From the NCBI RefSeq assembly GCF_029894425.1, contig NZ_JARXYJ010000001.1, positions 2,790,001-2,854,000 on the forward strand: DNA of 64,000 nucleotides. The letters run 5' to 3'. The notes under the pieces were generated by a model. That model was not told the origin of the DNA, did no database searches, and was given only the letters and a program-made list of their open reading frames with translations. Positions 1 through 9,751 of the stretch are shown here, one piece after another. Each line of letters begins with the position of its first letter. The stretch's first letter is position 1. A program made the translations under genes and the position numbers. Origin of the DNA: Streptomyces sp. SAI-127. Its GTDB lineage: Bacteria > Actinomycetota > Actinomycetes > Streptomycetales > Streptomycetaceae.

Positions 1-170
1 ATCCTCCGGTAATTGTCCAGGCCGACCATCTTGAATTCGGGGCTCAGGCCGGTCCAGTCCGTGAACGAGTAGTAGATGGACTGGATGAACGGCCAGACCA
101 CGAATAGCGCGTACAGTCCCAGGGGCAGCGCCAGAAACCCCACGATGAACCGGTACTTGCCGTGCTGCAT
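1..170 (-). CDS. ngcF: NgcF-like sugar ABC transporter permease, N-terminal part
   Basis: Only the first 56 or so codons lie in the window; the gene runs off the left edge. The product starts MQHGKYRF, followed by one hydrophobic membrane segment and the WPFIQSIYYSFTDWTG stretch typical of MalF-type sugar permeases. The ATG at 170 has GGAG six bases upstream and lies 16 bases after the ngcE stop, so the two genes form one operon. It should be an inner-membrane channel subunit importing N-acetylglucosamine or chitobiose with NgcE and NgcG. The assignment rests mainly on the neighbouring binding protein. Confidence 0.8.
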   Translation of the reverse strand, partial: MQHGKYRFIVGFLALPLGLYALFVVWPFIQSIYYSFTDWTGLSPEFKMVGLDNYRR

Positions 171-186
171 CGCCGCTCCGTTGCCG

Positions 187-1647
187 TTACTGGTGCTTGT
201 AGTGCTTGATCGACGAGTCCTTCGCGGCCGCGTCGGCGTAGCCCTGGATCTTCTTGATGGCCTCCGCCGGGGTGAGCCGCCCGGCCATCATCTCGCCGAG
301 GCCGGCCACACCGATCTGCTCCTTCTGGAGCTGGACGTACCAGTCCTGCAGACGCGGGTTCACCACGTTGTCGCCGGCCTTCTCCAGCGCGGCCACACCG
401 GACTTGAGGCCCGGGGTGAGGGTGATGCCGTCGGTGCCGCCGTTGTAGGCGGTCAGCGACTTGACCTTGGACGTGAAGTTCTTCGAGGCCGCCTCGCTGA
501 GCATGATGCGCAGCTGCTCCATGCCGCCCGCGGTGTTCTTCGCCTTGGCCGGGACGATGAACGGCTCACCGCCGGAGGCCCAGATGGTGCCGAAGGGCAT
601 CTTGTCGGAGGAGTCGATGCCGGTGGGCGCGGAGACCACGAGGTCGAAGTCCTTGGGGATGACGTTGGCCGACTCGTTCTCCACCCAGGAGCCGTTCGGG
701 ATGAACAGCGCCTTGCCCTGGGCCCAGGCGGTCTGCGACTGGATGTGGTCGAGGCCGGGGGTGCCCTTGAGGACGTAGCCCTTCTTGTAGAGCTCGTAGT
801 AGGCGTCGAAACACGCCTTGACCGCCGGGTTCTTCCAGGCGTTCGGCTCCAGGTTGTCGATGGCGTCGAGGACCTCGACACCGCCGACCTTGCCGATCAT
901 CGGGTAGAGCGAGAAGGGAAGGTAATACGGGTACTTGCCCGCGTACGTCCAGCCCGCCATGCCCTTCTTCTTGGCCTTCTCGCACACCGCGAGCATCTGG
1001 TCCCAGGTCTCCGGGTACTGCTCGTCGAGCGAGTCGAGGGCCTTCTGGGAATACCAGACGCCGTAGACCGTGTAGGCGTAGTACATGATCCACACGGGGT
1101 CGCCGTCGAACTGGCCCATCTCGACGATGCCGGGGCGCAGGGTGTCGCGGACCTTCTTGCTCGGGTCGTCGTAGGACGGGGCGTCCAGGAGCGGGGTGAG
1201 GTCGGCGAGCTGCTTCTTGCCGACCAGGACGCCCATGTCCATCTGCTCGGCGCCGGAGTTGTCGATGAGGTCCGGCGGGGTGCCCTGGTTGAAGCGGGGC
1301 TGGAGCGTGGACTGGATCTTCTGGGTGGCGGAGAACTTCACCTTGGCCTTGGGGAAGTTCGTCTCGTAGATCTTCACGGCGTCCTCGGCGTACTCCTTGC
1401 CGAAGCCGCCGTCGAACAGGACGAACTCCATCTGCGCGGTGTCGTTGACGGCCAGCGGGTTCTTCGCGGTCTTCTTGCCCGCCTTGGCCTTGTCGCCGCT
1501 GTCGTCGCCGCCGCTGCTGGCGCACGCGGACAGAAAACTCATCGTCGGGACGGAGATCAGACCGAGTGCGGCCGACCGCTTGATCAGATCGCGGCGGCCT
1601 ACACCCGCGCTGCCGTTGTTGCTGTTCTCGGCGGAAGTGGATCCCAT
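187..1647 (-). CDS. ngcE: N-acetylglucosamine/N,N'-diacetylchitobiose-binding lipoprotein NgcE
   Basis: Extracellular solute-binding lipoprotein of about 486 residues for a chitin-sugar ABC importer. The N-terminus carries a twin-arginine-type signal (GRRDLIKRSAALGL) followed by a lipobox, LSAC, and a Ser/Gly-rich linker, so it should be exported folded and lipid-anchored. The body has the SBP_bac_1 layout. Length and the permease start immediately downstream fit NgcE of Streptomyces. ATG 1647 is preferred because GAGGA lies about eight bases upstream; an in-frame TTG at 1653 adds two residues. A good DasR-type site lies about 100 bases upstream, which fits GlcNAc-responsive control. Confidence 0.85.
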   Translation of the reverse strand: MGSTSAENSNNGSAGVGRRDLIKRSAALGLISVPTMSFLSACASSGGDDSGDKAKAGKKTAKNPLAVNDTAQMEFVLFDGGFGKEYAEDAVKIYETNFPKAKVKFSATQKIQSTLQPRFNQGTPPDLIDNSGAEQMDMGVLVGKKQLADLTPLLDAPSYDDPSKKVRDTLRPGIVEMGQFDGDPVWIMYYAYTVYGVWYSQKALDSLDEQYPETWDQMLAVCEKAKKKGMAGWTYAGKYPYYLPFSLYPMIGKVGGVEVLDAIDNLEPNAWKNPAVKACFDAYYELYKKGYVLKGTPGLDHIQSQTAWAQGKALFIPNGSWVENESANVIPKDFDLVVSAPTGIDSSDKMPFGTIWASGGEPFIVPAKAKNTAGGMEQLRIMLSEAASKNFTSKVKSLTAYNGGTDGITLTPGLKSGVAALEKAGDNVVNPRLQDWYVQLQKEQIGVAGLGEMMAGRLTPAEAIKKIQGYADAAAKDSSIKHYKHQ

Positions 1648-1747
1648 GCTCAAGTCCTCGCCTTCTCCAGGACTCAGGCGGTGAACCGGATCCTCCCCGG
1701 CACCGCGGTCAGGTCAAGCAGGTTCGTACAAGAGGGGTGAATCGCCG

Positions 1748-1763
1748 ACAGGTATAGTCCACT
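1748..1763. promoter_or_regulatory. DasR-responsive element (dre)-like site upstream of ngcE
   Basis: Read on the minus strand the site is AGTGGACTATACCTGT. This matches 13 of 16 positions of the degenerate DasR box A(G/A)TGGTCTAGACCA(G/C)T. It sits about 100 bases ahead of ngcE. DasR is the GntR-family repressor of GlcNAc and chitin genes in Streptomyces and is released by glucosamine-6-phosphate. That it acts here is inference from the match and the target gene. Confidence 0.65.
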
Positions 1764-1952
1764 TCCGGTCGGCGGAGCAAGATCGAACGCAATGTTGGCC
1801 TCGGGTGTTCTCTAGTTGAGACCTCGCGGAAATATGAGCGCCCTGTGCGAAGCTTGCCGGAAAAATCCGCGACATACGCCCCGAATGCCACAGCCAACCC
1901 CCTTGACACCACTGTCCACTTGGGCCACTACTGATCCTTGCACGGATTGTGT

Positions 1953-1964
1953 GACAACGTTGTC
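1953..1964. promoter_or_regulatory. LacI-family-type operator GACAACGTTGTC ahead of GH92
   Basis: A perfect 12-bp palindrome with central CG, the hallmark of LacI/PurR-family operators, lies 28 bases before the GH92 start. A TTGACA hexamer at 1903-1908 may be the -35 of the promoter it blocks. The identical palindrome occurs at 17173-17184 and a one-mismatch copy at 17128-17139, so one sugar-responsive repressor probably controls both ends of this locus. No LacI gene is in the window. Confidence 0.6.
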
Positions 1965-1992
1965 CATCCTGGTGCAGGGAGGGTACTCGCCG

Positions 1993-4900
1993 ATGGCTCG
2001 GTACAGAACTCGGCTCAGACGGAGTACGGCGGTCGTGATCACGGCCGCCTTTTGCGTGACCGTGGGCTCACAGGGCGCGGCGGTCGCCCTGCCCGAGGCC
2101 TCGGCCCCGGCGGACCGGGGGTTCACCTCCTCTTTCGAGGCCGGCGAACCGGCACCCGACTGGACCAGCAGCGTCGACGGCGACCGGGCCTCCGGCGTCG
2201 ACGGCGGCTACAGCACCGGCATCCCGGGCAATGTCACCGACCAGGTCACGGACGTCCGGGCGAGCGCCGAGAACACCGGCGGCGGCGAGGTGAAGGAGAA
2301 CCTCGTCGACGGCGAGCCCGGCACCAAGTGGCTGGCCTTCGAGTCCACCGGCTGGGCCGAGTTCGACCTGGCCAAGCCGCTCAAGGTGGTCACCTACGCG
2401 CTGACCTCGGCCAATGACTTCGCCGAGCGGGATCCCAGGGACTGGACGCTGAAGGGCTCGACCGACGGCAAGGACTGGAAGACCCTCGACACCCGCTCCG
2501 GCGAATCGTTCGACGAACGGTTCCGGACAAAGTCGTACGACATCGCGGATCCGGCCGAATACCAGCACTTCCGGCTCGAGATCACGAAGAACAACGGCGC
2601 CGACGGCATCCTCCAGCTGGCCGATGTGCAGCTGTCCACCGGCGGCGGCGAGGGGCCGGTGCCGCCGGACATGCTCTCGCTGGTCGACCGCGGTCCGAGC
2701 GGATCGCCCACCGCGAAGGCGGGCGCCGGATTCACCGGAAAGAGAGCCCTGCGTTACGCCGGACGGCACACCGCGGACGGGCGGGCGTACTCGACCAACA
2801 AGGTCTTCGACGTGGACGTGGCGGTGGATCCGCTGACCCGGCTGTCGTACCGGATCTTCCCGTCGATGGCGGACGGCGACCGGGACTACGACGCGACGAA
2901 CGTCTCCGTGGACCTGGCCTTCACCGACGGCACCTTCCTGAGCGAGCTCGGGGCGCGTGACCAGCACGGATTCGCGCTGTCGCCGAAGGGGCAGGGCGCC
3001 GCCAAGGTGCTCTACGTCAACCAGTGGAACAACGTGGTCTCGCGGATCGGGTCGGTCGCGGCCGGGAAGACCGTCGACCGGGTCCTCGTCGCGTACGACT
3101 CCCCGAGCGGGCCGGCGAAGTTCCGGGGCTGGCTGGACGACGTGACGCTGGAGCGGGCCGCTCCGGAGAAGCCGAAGGCGCATCTGTCGGACTACGCGCT
3201 CACCACCCGCGGCACCAACTCCAGCGGCGGCTTCTCGCGCGGCAACGACTTCCCCGCGACGGCCGTGCCGCACGGCTTCAACTTCTGGACGCCGGTGACC
3301 AACGCGTCCTCGCTGAGCTGGCTCTACGACTACGCCCGCGCCAACAACGCGGACAATCTGCCGACGGTCCAGGCGTTCAGCGCGAGCCACGAGCCGAGTC
3401 CGTGGATGGGCGACCGGCAGACCTTCCAGGTGATGCCGTCGGCCGCCCCGGGCACCCCGGACACCGGCCGTGAGGCGCGGGAGCTGGCGTTCCGGCACGA
3501 GAACGAGACGGCGCGGCCGTACTACTACGGGGTGCGGTTCGAGAACGGGCTGAAGGCGGAGATGACGCCGACCGACCATGCGGCGGCCCTGCGCTTCACC
3601 TACCCGGGCGACGACGCGAGTGTGCTCTTCGACAACGTGACGGACCAGGCGGGGCTGACGCTCGACAAGGACGCCGGGGTGATCACGGGGTACTCGGACG
3701 TGAAGTCCGGCCTGTCCACCGGGGCGACCCGGCTTTTCGTGTACGGCGTCTTCGACAAGCCGGTGAAGGACGGCTCCTCCGCCGGGGTCAAGGGCTATCT
3801 GCGCTTCGACGCCGGTGCGGACCGGACCGTCACGCTGCGGCTCGCGACCTCGCTCATCAGCCTGGACCAGGCGAAGGACAACCTGCGCCAGGAGATCCCG
3901 GACGGCACGTCCTTCGAAACGGTCCGGGACCGGGCCCAGCGGCAGTGGGACCGGCTGCTCGGCAAGGTCGAGGTGGAGGGCGCCACGCAGGACCAGCTGA
4001 CCACGCTGTACTCCAGCCTGTACCGGCTGTACCTGTACCCCAACTCGGGTTTCGAGAAGGTCGGTTCGAAGTTCCAGTACGCCTCGCCCTTCTCCCCGAT
4101 GCCGGGCCCCGACACCCCGACGCACACCGGGGCGAAGATCGTGGACGGCAAGGTGTACGTCAACAACGGCTTCTGGGACACCTATCGGACGACCTGGCCG
4201 GCGTACTCGCTGCTGACGCCCTCTCAGGCTGGTGAGATGGTCGACGGGTTCGTCCAGCAGTACAAGGACGGCGGCTGGACCTCGCGCTGGTCCTCCCCCG
4301 GGTACGCGGACCTGATGACCGGCACCTCGTCGGACGTGGCCTTCTCGGACGCGTACGTCAAGGGCGTCGACTTCGACGCGAGGTCGGCGTACGACGCGGC
4401 CCTGAAGAACGCGACCGTCGTGCCCCCGTCGTCCGGCGTGGGCCGCAAGGGCATGGCGACCTCCCCCTTCCTCGGCTACACCAGCACCGACACCCACGAG
4501 GGCCTGTCCTGGGCGCTGGAGGGCTACCTCAACGACTACGGCATCGCGCGGATGGGACAGGCGCTCCACGCGAAGACCGGCGAGAAGCGCTACAAGGAGG
4601 AGTCGGAGTACTTCCTCAACCGGGCCCGCGACTATGTGAACCTCTTCGACTCCAGGGCGGGCTTCTTCCAGGGCCGGGACGCCGACGGCGACTGGCGTGT
4701 GGAGTCGGCGGGGTACGACCCGCGTGTGTGGGGCTACGACTACACCGAGACCAACGGCTGGGGCTACGCCTTCACCGCCCCGCAGGACAGCCGGGGCCTC
4801 GCCAACCTGTACGGCGGCCGCTCCGGGCTCGCGGAGAAGCTGGACGAGTACTTCGCGACACCCGAGACGGCCTCGCCGGACTTCGTCGGCTCCTACGGCG

Positions 4901-5784
4901 GGGTCATCCACGAGATGACGGAGGCGCGGGACGTCCGGATGGGCATGTACGGGCACTCCAACCAGGTCGCCCACCACGTCAACTACATGTACGACGCCGC
5001 CGGTCAGCCGTGGAAGACGCAGCGCAATGTCCGTGAGGTGCTGTCCCGGTTGTACGTCGGCAGCGAGATCGGTCAGGGCTATCACGGTGACGAGGACAAC
5101 GGCGAGCAGTCGGCCTGGTATCTGTTCTCGGCGCTGGGCTTCTACCCGTTGGTGATGGGCAGCGGCGAGTACGCGGTCGGATCACCTCTGTTCACCAAGG
5201 CGACGGTCCATCTGGAGAACGGGCGGGACCTGGTGGTCAGGGCGCCCGAGAACAGTGCGCGGAACGTGTACGTGCAGGGGCTGAAGGTCAACGGCCGTGC
5301 GTGGGAGTCGACTTCACTGCCCCACTCCTTGCTGGCCCGTGGTGGCGTGCTGGACTTCGACATGGGTTCCCGGCCGTCGAAGTGGGGCACGGGGAAGAAC
5401 GCGGCTCCGGTGTCCATCACCCAGGACGACGAGGTGCCCACACCGCGTGCGGACGTGCTCGTCGGTGACGGGGCGTTGTTCGACAACACCTCGGCGACGG
5501 ACGCGGCCGTGACCTCGGTGGATCTGCCGGTGTCCCAGCAGGTCAAGGGCGTCCAGTACACGGTGACGTCGTCCTCGGACCACACGAGGGCGCCGAGCGG
5601 CTGGACCCTCCAGGGCTCGGACGACGGGACCACGTGGAAGACCCTGGACCGGCGGTCCGGGGAGTCCTTCGCATGGGACCGGCAGACACGGGCGTTCACC
5701 GTGAGGTCTCCGGGTACGTACGGGAAGTACCGTCTGGTGCTCGACGGCGAGGCGGTGGTGTCGGAAGTCGAACTGCTCGCCTGA
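1993..5784 (+). CDS. Secreted GH92 alpha-mannosidase with two carbohydrate-binding-like domains
   Basis: Exo-acting, calcium-dependent alpha-mannosidase of glycoside hydrolase family 92, 1263 residues, releasing mannose from mannans or N-glycans outside the cell. Residues 1-32 are a signal peptide (RRSTAVVITAAF core, then Ala-rich). An F5/8 type C (CBM32-like) domain follows at about 65-190. The GH92 N-terminal beta-sandwich begins near YALTTRGTNSSGGFSRGN, and the (alpha/alpha)6 catalytic region spans about 570-1090. A second shorter F5/8C-like domain closes the protein and repeats the DWTLKGSTDGKDWKTLD-type motif of the first. ATG 1993 follows GGGAGGG at suitable distance; in-frame codons upstream lie in the promoter/operator. 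GH67 begins 20 bases after its stop, so the two are co-transcribed. Confidence 0.9.
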   Translation: MARYRTRLRRSTAVVITAAFCVTVGSQGAAVALPEASAPADRGFTSSFEAGEPAPDWTSSVDGDRASGVDGGYSTGIPGNVTDQVTDVRASAENTGGGEVKENLVDGEPGTKWLAFESTGWAEFDLAKPLKVVTYALTSANDFAERDPRDWTLKGSTDGKDWKTLDTRSGESFDERFRTKSYDIADPAEYQHFRLEITKNNGADGILQLADVQLSTGGGEGPVPPDMLSLVDRGPSGSPTAKAGAGFTGKRALRYAGRHTADGRAYSTNKVFDVDVAVDPLTRLSYRIFPSMADGDRDYDATNVSVDLAFTDGTFLSELGARDQHGFALSPKGQGAAKVLYVNQWNNVVSRIGSVAAGKTVDRVLVAYDSPSGPAKFRGWLDDVTLERAAPEKPKAHLSDYALTTRGTNSSGGFSRGNDFPATAVPHGFNFWTPVTNASSLSWLYDYARANNADNLPTVQAFSASHEPSPWMGDRQTFQVMPSAAPGTPDTGREARELAFRHENETARPYYYGVRFENGLKAEMTPTDHAAALRFTYPGDDASVLFDNVTDQAGLTLDKDAGVITGYSDVKSGLSTGATRLFVYGVFDKPVKDGSSAGVKGYLRFDAGADRTVTLRLATSLISLDQAKDNLRQEIPDGTSFETVRDRAQRQWDRLLGKVEVEGATQDQLTTLYSSLYRLYLYPNSGFEKVGSKFQYASPFSPMPGPDTPTHTGAKIVDGKVYVNNGFWDTYRTTWPAYSLLTPSQAGEMVDGFVQQYKDGGWTSRWSSPGYADLMTGTSSDVAFSDAYVKGVDFDARSAYDAALKNATVVPPSSGVGRKGMATSPFLGYTSTDTHEGLSWALEGYLNDYGIARMGQALHAKTGEKRYKEESEYFLNRARDYVNLFDSRAGFFQGRDADGDWRVESAGYDPRVWGYDYTETNGWGYAFTAPQDSRGLANLYGGRSGLAEKLDEYFATPETASPDFVGSYGGVIHEMTEARDVRMGMYGHSNQVAHHVNYMYDAAGQPWKTQRNVREVLSRLYVGSEIGQGYHGDEDNGEQSAWYLFSALGFYPLVMGSGEYAVGSPLFTKATVHLENGRDLVVRAPENSARNVYVQGLKVNGRAWESTSLPHSLLARGGVLDFDMGSRPSKWGTGKNAAPVSITQDDEVPTPRADVLVGDGALFDNTSATDAAVTSVDLPVSQQVKGVQYTVTSSSDHTRAPSGWTLQGSDDGTTWKTLDRRSGESFAWDRQTRAFTVRSPGTYGKYRLVLDGEAVVSEVELLA

Positions 5785-5804
5785 GCAGCAGCGTTGGGGG
5801 TCTC

Positions 5805-7748
5805 ATGCAGGGTGTCGATCCGGCCTGGCTGCCGGACGGGGCGTTCCGGCCGATCGGCACCCGGCGGACCCTGATCCGTGGCTCGGGTCCACTCGTGGAC
5901 ACGGTGTACGGGGAGGTGGCCAAGGCCTGCGAGCGGTTCGGAGGGAGCGTCTCGCGTGAACCCGGCTCGTACGACCTGGTGTTGGAGCTGGACGGGGACG
6001 ACGGCTCCGAGGGGTTCGTGTACGAGCGGGCTGACGGGTGCACGACCGTCACCGCGTCCGGCGCGCGCGGGCTGCTGTACGGGTTCTTCCAGGTCGTACG
6101 GCTCGGCGAGACTGCGTTCCTCGATGACGCTCACCCCGCCTCGTATCAGCCCCGGTCGGCGCTGCGGATGCTCGATCACTGGGACAACGTGGCCGTGCAT
6201 CCGGTCATGGGGCAGGTGGAGCGCGGCTACGCCGGCGGGTCACTGTTCTGGGAGGACGGGCGGGCGCGCGGGGACCTGGAGCGGGTGCGGGCCTACGGCA
6301 GGCTGCTGGCGGCCTGCGGGATCAACGCCGTGGCCGTCAACAACGTCAACGTGCACGCGACCGAGGCACGGCTGCTGACCGACCGGATCGGTGAAGTGGC
6401 GGACATCGCGGGCGCGTTGCGGCCGTACGGCATCCGGACGCATCTGTCGGTCACCTTCGCCGCGCCGATCGTGCTGGGCGGACTGGTGAGCGCGGATCCG
6501 CTGGACGAGTCGGTGCGCGCGTGGTGGGCCGGGGCGACCGCCCGGGTGTACGCGGCGATCCCCGACTTCGGCGGGTTCGTGGTGAAGGCCGACTCCGAGG
6601 GGCAGCCGGGCCCGTTCGCGTACGGGCGCAGTCACGCGGACGGCGCGAACATGCTCGCCGCCGCGCTCGCGCCGCACGGCGGCACGGTCCACTGGCGGGC
6701 CTTCGTCTACAACCACCACCAGGACTGGCGGGACCGCTCGACGGACCGGGCACGGGCCGCGTACGACCATTTCGTGCCGCTGGACGGGGAGTTCGCCGAC
6801 AACGCCGTCCTCCAGGTCAAGCACGGGCCGATGGACTTCCAGGTGCGGGAGCCGGTCTCCCCGCTGATCGGGGCGATGCCCGGCACCCGGCTGGCCGTGG
6901 AGCTGCAGGCGACGCAGGAGTACACCGGGCAGCAGCGGCATGTGTGCTGGCTGGGGCCGATGTGGAGCGAGGTGCTGCGGTTCGCGATCGACGGGGAGTC
7001 CTCGGTGGGCGCGCTGGAACGTGGCGGGCTCGTCGCCGTGGCGAACGTCGGGGACGACCCGTTCTGGACGGGTCATCCGCTGGCACAGGCGAACCTGTAC
7101 ACCTTCGGCCGGCTGGCCTGGGACCCGGACGCCGACCCGCATCGCGTCCTCGACGAGTGGATCCGGCTCACCTTCGGGTCGGGGCCCGGCCTCGCGGCGG
7201 GTCTGCGCTCGATTCTGGGCGGCTCGTGGCGGACGTACGAGAAGTACACCGCTCCTCTCGGTGTGGGGTTCATGGTCCAGCCGGGGCACCACTACGGGCC
7301 GAGCGTCGACGGCTACGAGTACAGCCCCTGGGGCACCTATCACTTCGCCGACCGCGACGGCGTCGGTGTCGACCGGAGCGTGGCGAGCGGGACCGGGTAC
7401 GCCGGGCAGTACGCCAAGCCCTGGGCCGACGTGTACGAATCGCCTCTCTCGTGCCCGGACGAGCTGCTGCTGTTCTTCCACCACGTGTCGTACGGGCACA
7501 TGCTGCACAGCGGCAAGACGGTGATCCAGCACATCTACGACACGCGCTTCGAGGGTGTGGCGGAGGTGGAGGCAGCCTGTGAGCGGTGGGCCTCGCTGGT
7601 GGACCTCGTGGACCCGGCGCGCCACGCACGGGTGGCGGAGCGGTTCGAGGAGCAGCTCCGGAGCGCCCGCGAGTGGCGCGATCAGGTCAACAGCTACTTC
7701 TTCCGGAAGTCGGGGGCGGCGGACGAGCGGGGGCGGACGATCTACTGA
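5805..7748 (+). CDS. aguA: GH67 alpha-glucuronidase
   Basis: Removes 4-O-methyl-glucuronic acid from the non-reducing end of glucuronoxylo-oligosaccharides. At 647 residues it is near full family length, with no signal peptide, so it is probably cytoplasmic and acts on imported oligomers. The GH67 core is clear: RSALRMLDHWDN, then GGFVVKADSEGQPGP with the acid Glu, then VKHGPMDFQVREP with the Asp/Glu general-base pair. The start at ATG 5805 follows a GGGGG-containing leader. It shares a transcript with GH92 and overlaps the convergent GH42 gene by 7 bp. The neighbouring GH39 beta-xylosidase and acetylxylan esterase complete a glucuronoxylan set. Confidence 0.92.
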   Translation: MQGVDPAWLPDGAFRPIGTRRTLIRGSGPLVDTVYGEVAKACERFGGSVSREPGSYDLVLELDGDDGSEGFVYERADGCTTVTASGARGLLYGFFQVVRLGETAFLDDAHPASYQPRSALRMLDHWDNVAVHPVMGQVERGYAGGSLFWEDGRARGDLERVRAYGRLLAACGINAVAVNNVNVHATEARLLTDRIGEVADIAGALRPYGIRTHLSVTFAAPIVLGGLVSADPLDESVRAWWAGATARVYAAIPDFGGFVVKADSEGQPGPFAYGRSHADGANMLAAALAPHGGTVHWRAFVYNHHQDWRDRSTDRARAAYDHFVPLDGEFADNAVLQVKHGPMDFQVREPVSPLIGAMPGTRLAVELQATQEYTGQQRHVCWLGPMWSEVLRFAIDGESSVGALERGGLVAVANVGDDPFWTGHPLAQANLYTFGRLAWDPDADPHRVLDEWIRLTFGSGPGLAAGLRSILGGSWRTYEKYTAPLGVGFMVQPGHHYGPSVDGYEYSPWGTYHFADRDGVGVDRSVASGTGYAGQYAKPWADVYESPLSCPDELLLFFHHVSYGHMLHSGKTVIQHIYDTRFEGVAEVEAACERWASLVDLVDPARHARVAERFEEQLRSAREWRDQVNSYFFRKSGAADERGRTIY

Positions 7749-9751
7749 GCACGGAGTACGGCGACGCCGAGCGGGTCGAGGGTGAGAGGGTCGCCCGCCT
7801 CCACCTTCTTGCCGCTGAGCAGGTCGGTCGCGGTGGTGTGGGCCGTCAGCCCGGCCGGCTGTGCCGAGTGGTTGAGGAGGAAGAGCAGGTGGGTGCCGTC
7901 GGGGGCGACCCGGGCGGCCGTCTCCAGGCCCTCGTGGTCGGCGTACGGGCCGATGAGATCGTGACGGGACAGGACCCGGCGGACCACCCGGTCGACGCCC
8001 GGCTGGTCGAGGGCGGTGGCGACGTACCAGCCCTCGCCCCGCCCGTACGGGTTGCGGGTGACGGCGGGGGTCCCCGCGTAGAAGTCGGAGCCGTAGGTGG
8101 CGACCGTCTCGGCACCCCGGGGCTGCACGATCTCGAAGACGAGCCGTCCTGCCGAGGCAAGCTCCGGGATCGGCTGGGCGAATTCCGCCTGGCGGGAGTC
8201 CCATTCGTCGATCCGGATGCCCATGAGCGGGGCGAGGGGGCCGGGGACGTCGGTGAGGAAGGCACGGTCGTGTTCGTCGACGCGGCCGGAGAGGAAGGTG
8301 GCCACGACGGTGCCGCCGCGTTCCGCCACCGCCTCGAGGCGGGCGGCGAGGTCACCCTTGACCATGTGCAGGGCGGGGGCGAGGACCACGTCGTACGGGG
8401 TGAGGTCGGCGGTGTGCGGGACGACGTCCACGTCGGCGCCGGCCCCGCGGGCGGCCCGGTAGTAGGCGTGGACCACCTCCTGGTACTTCACCAGCCGCGA
8501 GGGGCCGTCGGAGATCTCCAGGGCCCACCAGCTGTCCCAGTCGAAGAGCAGGGCGGTGCGGGCGGGAGTGCGGGCGCCCAGGGTCGCGTCGCCGAGCGTC
8601 TCCAACTCCGCGCCCAGTGCGGCCACTTCCCGGAACACCCGGGTGTCGTCGCGGCCCGCGTGGCCGATGACCGCCCCGTGGTACTTCTCGCACGCTCCGC
8701 GGGAGGCGCGCATCTGGAAGTAGAGGGCCGCGTCGGCGCCGTGGGCGATCGCCTGGAAGGTGGCCAGGCGCAACTCGCCCGGTCGGCGCAGGGGGTTGAC
8801 GTCACGGCAGGCCGTCGTGGAGGGGGTCTGCTCCATGAGCCAGAAGGGGGCTCCGTCCTTGAGGCCGCGCATCAGGTCGTGGGCCAGGGCGGGCCAGGTC
8901 GGCGGGGCGTCCAGGGGCGGGTAGCTGTCCCAGGACGCGAAGTCGAGGTGGGGTGCCCAGCGGTGGTAGTCGAGGGGGCGAAACATGCCCATGAAGTTGG
9001 TCGTGACGGGGGTGACCGGATCATGGGTGCGGATCACCTCCTTCTCGGCGAGGAAGCAGCCGAGCAGCGCGTCGGTGGTGAAGCGGAAGTAGTCGAGCGT
9101 GATGCTCTGGAAGGCGGTGTGGTCCGGGCCCCGCCAGTGCTCGGTGAGGGCGCTGGGCGGCTCGATCTCCTCGAAGGAGGTGTAGCGGTGCGACCAGAAG
9201 GCCGTCCACCAGGCGTCGTTGAGGGCGTCGAGGGTGACGTACTTGTTCCGCAGCCAGTCACGGAAGGCCCCGGCACACAGGTCGCAGTAACAGACTCCGC
9301 CGTACTCGTTGTTGATGTGCCAGGCGAGCAACGCCGGGTGGTGCGCGTACCGTTCGGCGAGCCGTGCCGCCATCGCGGTCGCGAGCCGGCGGTACGCCGG
9401 TGAGTTGGGGCAGAAGTTGTGGCGCTGGCCGTAGCGGTGGCGGCGGCCCTCGAAGTCGGTGCGGTTCACCTCGGGGTACGCCTTGGCCAGCCAGGGCGGC
9501 AGGGCTGCCGTACCCGTGGCCAGACAGATCTGTCGGCCCTCGGCCGCCGCCCGGTCGAGGACGCGGTCGAGGACCGTGAAGTCGTAGGTGTCCTCGGCGG
9601 GTTGGGTGAGAGACCAGGAGAAGACGCCCACGGTGAGGGTGTCGATGCCGGCCCGGGTGAACAGCCGGTGGTCCGCGTCCCAGAACTCCTGCGGCCACTG
9701 CTCGGGGTTGTAGTCGCCGCCATAGGGGATCTTGGAGCTCGACGGGCTCAT
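7742..9751 (-). CDS. GH42 beta-galactosidase
   Basis: A 669-residue glycoside hydrolase family 42 enzyme. It opens with IPYGGDYNPEQWP, the classical GH42 start. The acid/base Glu is in HINNEYGG, followed by the VCYCDLC cysteine cluster that binds zinc in this family. The nucleophile Glu is in FWLMEQTPS. A trimerisation-type domain and a C-terminal beta domain follow. No signal peptide is present, so it is cytosolic and acts on imported galactosides, or arabinosides in some members. Its ATG overlaps the stop of the DUF624 gene (ATGA), so it is translationally coupled to the transporter operon. Its end overlaps the convergent GH67 gene. Confidence 0.9.
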   Translation of the reverse strand: MSPSSSKIPYGGDYNPEQWPQEFWDADHRLFTRAGIDTLTVGVFSWSLTQPAEDTYDFTVLDRVLDRAAAEGRQICLATGTAALPPWLAKAYPEVNRTDFEGRRHRYGQRHNFCPNSPAYRRLATAMAARLAERYAHHPALLAWHINNEYGGVCYCDLCAGAFRDWLRNKYVTLDALNDAWWTAFWSHRYTSFEEIEPPSALTEHWRGPDHTAFQSITLDYFRFTTDALLGCFLAEKEVIRTHDPVTPVTTNFMGMFRPLDYHRWAPHLDFASWDSYPPLDAPPTWPALAHDLMRGLKDGAPFWLMEQTPSTTACRDVNPLRRPGELRLATFQAIAHGADAALYFQMRASRGACEKYHGAVIGHAGRDDTRVFREVAALGAELETLGDATLGARTPARTALLFDWDSWWALEISDGPSRLVKYQEVVHAYYRAARGAGADVDVVPHTADLTPYDVVLAPALHMVKGDLAARLEAVAERGGTVVATFLSGRVDEHDRAFLTDVPGPLAPLMGIRIDEWDSRQAEFAQPIPELASAGRLVFEIVQPRGAETVATYGSDFYAGTPAVTRNPYGRGEGWYVATALDQPGVDRVVRRVLSRHDLIGPYADHEGLETAARVAPDGTHLLFLLNHSAQPAGLTAHTTATDLLSGKKVEAGDPLTLDPLGVAVLRAQ

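Noticed and set aside
2068..5085. Very long open frame antisense to the GH92 gene
   Set aside because: High GC leaves antisense frames open. The predicted protein is low-complexity Arg/Val/Gly-rich with no domain, while the sense strand encodes a clear GH92.
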